From: Ricordea florida
Lineage: Eukaryota; Cnidaria; Anthozoa; Corallimorpharia; Ricordeidae
Length of the DNA: 64,000 bases
Direction: 5' to 3'
Assembly: GCA_949710005.1 (NCBI GenBank)
Contig: OX453287.1
Coordinates: 16,540,060 to 16,604,059, forward strand
In this document: one piece after another, positions 55,515 through 64,000 of the stretch
How the letters are laid out: each line of letters starts with the position of its first letter
Numbering within the stretch: position 1 is the stretch's first letter
Notes under the pieces: generated by a model
The model's database searches: none
Seen by the model: only the letters and a program-made list of their open reading frames with translations
Told to the model about the DNA's origin: nothing
Program-made: the position numbers and the translations under genes

Positions 55515-55975
55515 TCAAAGAGAAAATACTTCAAGGACAAATGTGACTTTTCTGTAATTTAACGGACATGTCTTTCTTCAGGTATTGTAAGTGCTTGGCA
55601 CGGAACTACTGCTGAATACAATCCTTCCTAAAGGAGACATGATGGGAAGAAAGACCAATGGAAATACACTGGTTGTTGTGAAGATATAGACAACTGCTGT
55701 TCTTATACTACCCATTCTAATTTTTATTTTTATTTCTAAATTTATGTTACCAGTATGCACTCAGACTCTTCCTTTTTAGAGTGAAGATTACCGAGGTACG
55801 TTGTAAAGAGCAATTGATAATATTGCTTTCTAGGATGACATCCGGTGTGTGTTTCCATCAGCTGATGCAGATGTGATCGAGAGTTTGGGAGAATCTGGAT
55901 TTGGAGTTTATGTAAAATGAACTTCTGGTGCTAGTTTAATGAAGTCAAGCATTTGGAGTTCTCCAAATCAAAAGG

Positions 55976-55981
55976 AATAAA
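55976..55981 (+). terminator. Likely polyadenylation signal of ROMO1
   Basis: AATAAA about 460 bases after the ROMO1 stop codon. AAATAAAT follows at once. Confidence 0.4.
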
Positions 55982-55989
55982 AAGGAAAT

Positions 55990-58860
55990 AAATAGGAAAA
56001 ATTATTGTTTGCAACAGTGTTTGTAAATGCAGCAGTGTCTTTTTCTGTTTCAATAGAAGCACAAAGGCATGTTTGATGCCATTACTGTATGTAGAAAGTA
56101 TGTATCCTTATGTAGACATGGTAATTATGATGTTACTGTGGCAAATCTTTTCACAATGATTCATCTACCCTACCTTGCTCCCTTGGTTAATCGGCAAATC
56201 CAACCATGCAAGTTGGCCTGATCAAAGAAATTTTTCCTTCTGTAACTAAAGATAATGCTTACAAAGGAATCCTACATTTGTACTACCGGTATTTAGTATT
56301 TACACGTAGAACTGATCAAAATTTAAATTTTCCTTACAACAAATGTTAGTATTTTCAAGCAAACAGATGACAAGAAATGACAAAATAATGATAAAAAAAA
56401 ATTATTGTCAATCCAAAGGTGCAAAAGTGATCAAAAGCCATATTCCTCCAACCATAATATTAGGAAGAGCTTAATACTCACCTTCAAGAACTACTACTTA
56501 GATCATGGCAGTGAAAGGATTAATTCCAAACCATTAAAAGAGCAAAGTTGAAAACAATCTTAGTTTACCTATCTTAGAGTGAATTATCTTACATGTGGTA
56601 CTAGGTCAAACAACAACGAGAGAGCTGAAAGTAAGATGCTTCATTTTGTATTCTCGCAAAAATCAGGTGTTTTATATATGAACTTATGAATTGAGTACTT
56701 GATGAAATACATCAAACATGAGGTACAGTCAGTGTTTGATTGCAGAGACTGATAATTGGGCTGAAAATATGATATGTAGTGGAGTATTCTCAGTAAACTT
56801 CAAGATGCAATATGTGGTAAAACACATGTATTGAGTGTTTCATATAGCTTCTTCAAATAAACAACAAGAGGAGGAAATTAATAATGCAAAAACTATCAAG
56901 TTTGATCCTACATACATTGTATATCCAAACACATCACAGTGTTTGACTTTCTTTGCTTTATGCTCTGGCATTATTTACTAGTCTGAGAAATAGTTTCTTG
57001 AAGGAAATCCTCAAGGAAAAGGAATTAAAAATGCTAAGCCAGATAGCTTTTAAACCAAGACTTCTTGTTCAAGCTGGTCATGAGTGCATTCTGGTACCAT
57101 TTCCATAGATGCTCCAGTTCATTGGACTTCAATTCCAAATTCTTCACCAATTTTGTCAAAACGCTGTGTGAAGAATGGCAGGGAGAATTGATATTCTGAG
57201 TTTGAGGATAAAATGTTGTAGCCGAGGATAGAGGAACTTATGATTTACTGCCTTGTTGTGACTTTAGTTATGCATATTTTGATGTTTTGATTCACAGTCA
57301 CAATATACACAACTAGTTATTTGTTTTGGTGAAAATCATAAACGCAGTGTAAAGCATGAGCAATTAGACAGTCGGTTGGTGAATCTTTTTCATTACAAAA
57401 TGGCAAACAATAAGCAGGGGTATGCTCTTTTGTAATTTTCTGACAATGTTATTACGTACCACTTTATCTTTGATAAAGTCTTCAGGGTGTTTGTGCTAGA
57501 AATTACATTGTTTTGTCAACTTTTTTTTACATTGTTTTGTCAACTTTTTTTCTCCTTTGCTTGACATACACGGCAACTTGCCTTTCCTTCTTCTACCCTA
57601 TATTTGGTTAAATTAATTTATGAGTATCAGGTGAAAATGACTGAGTTTAAAAATGTCATATGAAAAATTGAATGCTTTTTTTACTGGCCTGTCCGACCAA
57701 GATTTAACAGGTTCATTTATCATGGAACCTTCGCATTTTATCCAGTTCAAGAGGTCAACACAGGAAGGAAGTAAGTAAACATTCTCGTTGAATCTAAACA
57801 AAAACGCTTTTTACACTCTTAAGGTTTTTGGTGAATGGAAGTTATAGTCAGCTTTTTCAGCAAGTGATTTTGTTGTGAAATAAGAGGACACAGGAATTAA
57901 AGCTGAGCAACTAAATTTTAAGACACCACGAAAAAAAGTGAAGTTGAAGTTATTCCCGAGCGAAAACCGATCGCAGCGAAGCAACTCACGTAAATAGAAA
58001 GTCGAAATTGCAAATTTGTTATTTGTTGGTGTGGGCAGATAATACATGTTCCTGGGGCTAAAATGGCGTTTTGCAGCTGCAGGCGACAGTTCAACCAACT
58101 CTTACATTTAAGTTGCGACTTAGTAAATGTAATTAATGACAAACCAATATGAGTTTCACATTTCAAAAATATTTGTTTTCGTTTACATAAGGCAAATTTT
58201 TCATCCTACGCAAAATTAAGTGTCTGGCTTTTTCCATGAAAGTCAAGATCAGAAAAAGATCTCAGTGTCAATGTTTCGGATGCGATTACACACCTGTTTT
58301 AGCCTTGAAAAATTAGCAATTCTTATCGGCGCCAAAATGGTATAGCCTTGAGACATTTTTGCTGACTTTTTTTATCTCTTAAATTCAGTGCGTCCCTGGC
58401 TCTGTGTGAATTTAAAGGACTGGCCAGTTTGCAATTATAGAGAAGTTTCGAAATACCAGGCATGCAGAGTCGATTACATTATCTCATTTCAATTGAGTCA
58501 AGTTGCAAACGAAAATTAACGTATGACGTCATAAAATGTCGGGCTGCTTTTCAACAGTTTTCGTCTCTGTAGGGTCAAACTGAACTTAATGAACACACCG
58601 CGTTGTATTTGGCCAACAGTTTACGCTTAAATTTGGTCTGGGTTTTACAGCTTGTTTTCCTATGCACCTGCTCGATCCCGGAAGGAAAAAGAGGACGACA
58701 CTGAGTAGAGTCATTTGTTTTGGCACAAAGCACTAGACTGTTCCTGTCACAACTCGTCAGTTGTTGCGCGATAAAGATTTCTATCGCTAAGGATTAGCTG
58801 TAATATCACCGTATAGGATTTTTCATGAAATCAGTCTACAGACGCCGAGAAGCAGCCAAG
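55990..58860. other. Intergenic, no gene seen
   Basis: AT-rich, with a 27-base direct repeat ACATTGTTTTGTCAACTTTT at 57530-57558 and just before. I see no exon or ordered repeat of note. Confidence 0.5.
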
Positions 58861-58873
58861 AGAATACCGTACT

Positions 58874-58887
58874 GATATTTAAAAGGC
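58874..58887 (+). promoter_or_regulatory. TATA-like element upstream of the terminal gene
   Basis: GATATTTAAAAGGC lies about 270 bases before the ATG at 59152 and about 60 bases before a 70-codon upstream ORF (58943-59155). Confidence 0.3.
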
Positions 58888-59151
58888 ACGGCGAAAGGTC
58901 AGATTTTTGTTCTCGTTCACAGTGCATTCACGTTTCTGTTGAATGCGCGAGCGAACTGGGGATCACAACGTCCTTGTCGTTTCACAACAAACATGGTTGA
59001 TAAATTGGGAACACCGGTTAGCCCTCCTCTTCTTCCTGAAAGCGTCTACTCTGACGGTTTCAGCCTGTTCACTGAGAAAGATTAACCAAAGCATGCGTCT
59101 GTCGCTACGCAGTAACGACTCTAAACGGAGAAAAGGGTACCATTTGGGGTC

Positions 59152-60766
59152 ATGAATCTCGGCTCGCAAGCCACAATTAACCGCAATGAGGAGTATACCT
59201 CGTTACAAAGACTTTCTCCTGCTCAAATGACCCCAGAAGATGTCAGCAAGAAGATTCATTCTCTCCAGAACTCTTTCAAGACTAGTTATTTGACTGGTAC
59301 AGTTTGTCTGAAACCGCAACAGGAGGATCAAACTTTTGGTCATTTTAACCAAGCTGTACTCCTTTGCGCGTCTTTCGACGGTTTGTGTCAGAAGTTTGCT
59401 GAACGAGCTAAGATTGTCCTCGCTAGAGAGTGTCTGGAACGGCTTCAAACGGCGGCTGAATTCGTCAGGGAGTTAGGAGATATTATAGAAAAATATGGTG
59501 CCTATTTAGACAAGCAAAGCGCGTATGGAAAGAAAGGCAAGGCAGAATTTCCATTCGGCGTCGAACATTTCCACGATATCTGTCATAAGGCAAAGATTCA
59601 GTGGACCAACCAGATATCGATAAGGGAGCGCATCTCAAACGATCAGTGGCTTCGCAGCTCCGTACCAGAAATGCGAGACGACTTGACAATGGTTTATTCA
59701 GCACTATGTCATTTGTCAAATACAGCCATTTCGTACATTGCAAATATTTTATCTTTTGTAGTACGAATCGCTGAGAAACGCAAGTGGAATTTGAGTAGAG
59801 AAGAGTTCGGTGCGCTTTGTCGGGGAATAGAGGATTTCAATCGCCTTTTGGATTACACAAGGAGCATTTCTGTGGAGAGCGACGTGTGTTTTAGCTTAGG
59901 AGAGCAAAGCTCTTTTACAAAGTCAAATTTTAAAGAGCATTTAACCCCTCGCTCGGTTCCAGCTGTTTTGAACGTAAGCGATGTTTGTTCGTTCACGCTG
60001 AACAAACTGCTGAATGGAATTGCTCTTGAACGGTCACATATCATGGCGAGTCATGTTCACAAATTCTTAAGCGAACATCAAGAGATTACACGAACTTTGA
60101 GCTATGATTTCGCATCAAACTTTGATTGGAAAGACTTCGGTGTGGTCTCCGCCGGCGGTAGCACAAAACAGCAGAATTCGAAAACTAGAAATGGGGTGTT
60201 GACAGTTCTGAATAGAAACCAGATCCCTTTACTCAAACTGGATTTGGACTCGCCGCTGCTTTCGTTTGATTCACAGGAACAGAAATTTTTCAACCGTATC
60301 ATAACTCAGTTGGAGGCTTCGACCACGCTGATTTTGGGCCGCCAGTTTGGGAGTGAGTCAAAGACCGCTTCTTTACCCACATTGCGAAATCAGAAAAGAA
60401 GATCTCCCGAGAGGGCTCGGGTAACTGGCACAGAAGAGGAACAGCCGAGTTTACATGTAGGGTCACCTGGGAATTCTGGCCAGGATGGGCATGGCATCCT
60501 CAAACATACTTCAGATTATCTTGGCTCCCCTAGACTTAATAAAAGAGTTCAGTGGTACATACCACCAGACTCAGAGCTCAAGAACCAGGTATATTTTCAC
60601 TACAGAGGTCTTATTTGGTCACATTTTGGACCTGCATTGATGAATGTTATGGGAAAGCACCCCAGGTTACCTGGAACTACGGATGCAACAATGGGACCAG
60701 TGTTTTTGTGGTCTGAGTTTTTGCAAATGGTTGTTGTACGCATTGTGGAATCACTCCGACTTTCTG
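59152..60766 (+). CDS. Unnamed helical protein, first coding exon (gene continues past the window)
   Basis: The ATG at 59152 opens 538 codons up to a good donor, TTTCTG|GTGAGT, at 60767. Without splicing the frame runs 13 codons more to TGA. The product is soluble and mainly helical, with conserved-looking stretches (HFNQAVLLCASFDGLCQKF, FFNRIITQLEASTTLILG, IWSHFGPALMNVMG, FLWSEFLQMVVVRIVESL). A long central part is Ser-rich, and residues 400-460 look disordered. I do not recognise the family with confidence. A CCDC142-like protein is a weak guess. No signal peptide or membrane segment is seen. A 70-codon upstream ORF ends in a TGA that overlaps the start codon (ATGA). No downstream exon was identified in the remaining 3 kb. 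Confidence 0.7.
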
Positions 60767-60814
60767 GTGAGTTAATTGATGTCATTTATAAATGGCCTTC
60801 TGTTTGAAAAGCAA

Positions 60815-61515
60815 TAAGTTTTATGAGTTTTATGTCTTTTATCTGTGCCACCATCATTTTTCTCTTTTTGCATTTTGGCAAAAAAAAAAAAAATATTCCT
60901 TTCAGCTATTTTTACTCTCACATTAATATCCAACAAGTGGAGAGTGTAAAAATAGTCTACATTTATTGGATATTAATGTGAAAGTACTTTAAGTCTCCTT
61001 TATGTCTATTCATCTGTGCCAAAATTATTTCCTTACAGTTTGAATTGTGGCCAAAAAAATTTATATTCCTTTCCGTTATTTTTACCTTCACAATAATATC
61101 CAACAAGTGTAAAATGTAAAAGCAATCTACATTTGTTTGATATTAATTTGAAATTAAATTTTTAATTCTCTTTTATGTCTTTCATCTGTGTCATAAAACT
61201 ACTTTCCTATTTTTGCATTCTGACAATAATATTCCTTTCAGCTATTTTTACCTTCTCATTAAAATCCAGCAAGTGTACAATTTAAAAATTCTACACTCAT
61301 TGGATATTAATGTGAAAGTAAATTACTCTTCTTTATACTTGAAATACATGTAAATTTTCTTCTATTAATTTTTATTTGTGTCACCGTAACGTTCCTATTT
61401 TTGCATTCTGACAATAATATTCCATACAGCTATTCTTACCTTCTTGTTAATACCCAACAAGTGTACAATTTGAAAATTCAACATTTGTTAGATATTAATG
61501 CAAAAGTAAATTGCC
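60815..61515 (+). repeat. Tandem repeat, four units of about 160-185 bases
   Basis: Units share ATGTCTTT.ATCTGTG, TATTCCTTTCAGCTATTTTTA, CATTAATATCCAACAAGTGT and TTGGATATTAATGTGAAAGT. Each unit also has a complementary ATATCCAACAA / TTGGATAT pair. Confidence 0.85.
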
Positions 61516-61598
61516 ATGGAATGTCCTCAAAATAAATTTACTGAAAAGAATAGTCCATCTGGTGAGGCTTGCATTGTTTTCTTTATTGACTTAACATG

Positions 61599-61737
61599 TA
61601 TATGTTGTGGTTCAATTTTCTCCTCGGTTCAAAATTTATTTTCCTTTGGTTCAAACTCATTATCATTAAATTACCATAACCAAAACAAAAGAAAACCAAA
61701 TTTGAACCAACGATAAAATTGAACCACAACATATATA
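61599..61737. repeat. Fold-back MITE family B, copy 3
   Basis: Ends TATGTTGTGGTTCAATTTT and AAAATTGAACCACAACATA, the best-preserved termini of the three copies. Confidence 0.78.
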
Positions 61738-62140
61738 TAGTTATGATTTTAAGGCTTTCATTGGGAATTCAAATAAAAGAATTATTTTTAGCATTTAAAG
61801 TGGCATTTTCATCAAGAAGTTCCAAATTACCGCTGTGTCCTTTGTCAGTGCAAAGTTTCCATTTAACTAAAATGTTATCATCAAGAGCTGTTAGTTCTAT
61901 TAAAAAGAAAACTTTTCTCCATAACATGTGCAGATGTAATAATTAGATTCAGCTGTTATGTAATAATAATAACAAAAACCTTTTAGAAAGTCATCAAAGT
62001 GGCAAGCTGCCCACTATCATTTTCTGGCTGTTAGAAAATTATGTATTACTCAATCAGAATTGCTGTTTTCCAACAGATGTGGCCAGGTTTTAGTCCCTAG
62101 TAAGTTATCATTGTCCAGTTGTGACATAGTAGTTATTTAG

Positions 62141-62411
62141 GGGAGCAAGGTTGGTGCAGTGGTGAGAGGGCTCGCCTTCCACCAGTGTGGCCCAGGGTCG
62201 ATTCCTGGCCCCAGGGTCGATTCCCGGCCCCAGGGTCACATGTAAGCTGAGTTTGTTGGTCCTCGTCTCTGCTCCGAGAGGTTTTTCTCCGGGTGCTCCC
62301 CTCTCCACAAAAGACAACATTAGATTTGATTTGTGCTTTACAGCATCCCCAATTAGTATGTCAGTGCTAGATAAGTTGACACTCAAATAAAGTTGATTTA
62401 TTATTATTAAA
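62141..62411 (+). mobile_element. tRNA-derived SINE
   Basis: An A-box-like TGGTGCAGTGGTGAGAGGG is followed by a tandemly doubled B-box-like GGGTCGATTCC, then an unrelated body and an AATAAAGTTGATTTATTATT tail. The spacing suits an internal RNA polymerase III promoter. Confidence 0.7.
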
Positions 62412-62527
62412 GATTCACACAGCTATTGATAATATAAAAGCTGGTTTCTTCATTGGCTCCGGGTAACAACAAGTTGCCTAGGGAAGCCAAGAAACATCCC
62501 TTGTTTTCTTCTCTTTTTCTCTTCTTT

Positions 62528-62969
62528 CTACATCTCCAGCACCTTCCTAAGAATTCTTGCTGACCCCAACAAAGCACATCTCTGGATCAGTCCAACAGAA
62601 ATGCCCACCTCAGTGGCTCTCAAATTTTCATTCAATCTCAGTGGTATTGATCCCAATGCTCCCAGTACCACTGGAATAACCTTTGTCCTCACACCCCCAC
62701 ATTTTTCGAACTTCTCTTGCTAGATCTTGGTACTTTTCAACTTTTTCCTCTTCCTTTTCTCTCATCCTACCATCTTCTGGAATTGCCACATCTATAATCT
62801 GACAGCTCTTGTCTCTCTTGTCAATGATCACCAAATCCGGTCTCCTAGCCACTATTTCATGGTCTGTTCGCACACTGAAGTCCCGTAGAAGTTTGTAATT
62901 ATTATTATTATTATTAGGTACAGGTACAGGACATCTCCAGAAATGTTTAATTTTCTTTCCCTCTGCCAT
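62528..62969 (-). mobile_element. LINE 3'-end fragment with frameshift
   Basis: The minus-strand ORF encodes KLLRDFSVRTDHEIVARRPD, IIDVAIPEDGRM and KVEKYQDLAREVRKMWG, the C-terminal domain of a non-LTR ORF2. It shifts frame near 62690 and continues as TKVIPVVLGALGSIPLRL to a TAG at 62528. An (ATT)n run read as poly-Asn sits near the N-terminal edge. Confidence 0.7.
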
Positions 62970-64000
62970 TAAGCATTAATACCTTAAACCCTTTCTTGTA
63001 TTTCTTGTTGAATGGCAAAGGGAAAATAGCATTGGCTCAACCTGTTCAACATCTTTTGTGTGAGTGTTGTTTTTAATAACTCAGTATTCAAATTGGTTTA
63101 CCAGTGGTAAAAAGCACATGTCACTTGCAATCGTGTTACCAGTATTCATATTTTCCATAAATTAAGGCATCAGAAAAATCAAATTTCTTAACATGAGCAC
63201 TTACAAAATACAAGAATCTAGTGGCAGTGTTATTTATCGATACTGAAAATATGCCATCAATTTTGTCTACTATAAATGGATTGCAGCCACTGACAATATC
63301 TTTAAGTGGTGTGAATATTAAACTTGATGAGTCATGGTGTGAACCATTGTCAACCTCTTGTCAATGTGCTCACTTATTAAAGTGCCTGTTCAGATTTTAA
63401 AATATTATCCTATTTGGTATCAAAACCTTTTTGCTGGTCCTTCTGAACGGTCTGTGTCTGTGACATCAGCCAAACAAAGTGTAGCTTTGCAACGAGGTTT
63501 CCAATTTCTCTCACACTCTTTGTTGGTTTTTAGTAAGCAGTATTTTTGTGTTCCTTGCGACAACATGTCTGTAATGTATTGATGATTATGATAAAACTGA
63601 CCAACTGTATTATAAAGTTGGAAAAACGTTAAATGGAAAAGTGAAGCTGAAAATAACAGATTGATGACCTTAATGATATGCATTTTTTTTGCAGATTTAA
63701 AATTATTTGGGAACTAGGCCACAATATTGAACTATTAGTTACACATGTAGGTAATATAAGACATGACACCTATAAATCTGTCAGTCGTGTCAGAGGATTG
63801 CCATTGGCATTTGTATTAGTGTGTCATTGCATTCTATTCCTTTTGAATACATGTACCAATGAAATTGTGTACTAATGTAAGGGGTATCCTTATTCATTCT
63901 TTATTATTCATCTAAGCAGTATTTTTAAATTTCTATACAGCATAGAAGAGAATATTACTTACTTAGGTCTGTTGCTCCAGGTGGAACATAGGCCATTAAC

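Noticed and set aside
1..64000. CRISPR array or prokaryotic operon
   Set aside because: The repeats are satellites and MITEs. Genes are intron-containing and eukaryotic.

Overview
The window is eukaryotic, most likely from an anthozoan such as a reef coral. This is inferred from gene content (a cGAS-like/Mab-21 gene, ROMO1, DUSP11 and an MRP-type transporter, all split by GT-AG introns), from low gene density, AT-rich introns, and a dense mix of DIRS, BEL/Pao, PIF/Harbinger, piggyBac, hAT-like and LINE/SINE sequence. The species cannot be named from sequence alone.

Layout. 1-4702: a DIRS-type tyrosine-recombinase retrotransposon on the minus strand, cut by the left edge of the window. 5349-16568 (+): the last three coding exons of a Mab-21/cGAS-like receptor (cGLR) gene. 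Its final intron is 10.1 kb and holds a three-layer nest: a TIR element with about 350-bp arms and a virus-like gene remnant, a BEL/Pao element with indistinguishable LTRs and one 2,088-codon ORF, and a LINE-derived retroposon with a 13-bp target duplication. 16986-17342 (-): a broken mitochondrial ribosomal protein bL28 exon. 17421-18412: a piggyBac-like element. 18.6-25.9 kb: repeats, including a decayed PIF/Harbinger transposase. 25942-36735 (+): a complete six-exon ABCC (MRP4-like) transporter gene, 1,274 codons, with degenerate ATPase motifs in both nucleotide-binding domains. 40420-51388 (-): a complete ten-exon DUSP11 (PIR1) RNA phosphatase gene, 338 codons. 51663-55514 (+): ROMO1 in two exons, head-to-head with DUSP11 across about 275 bp. 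59152-60766 (+): the long first coding exon of a gene I cannot name. It is followed by tandem repeats, a tRNA-type SINE and a LINE 3' end.

How the genes relate. cGLRs make cyclic-dinucleotide signals on sensing foreign nucleic acid, MRP-type ABCC proteins include cyclic-nucleotide exporters, and DUSP11 removes 5' phosphates from triphosphorylated RNA. All three touch RNA or nucleotide sensing, but their closeness here is only suggestive. In eukaryotes it could be chance.

Most interesting points: the cGLR gene with a potentially active retroelement in its intron; the ABCC protein that has lost most catalytic motifs while keeping an open frame; tandem duplication of the exon 4 splice donor in that gene; the complete circle-junction architecture of the DIRS element; and a PIF-type MITE present three times in 19 kb.
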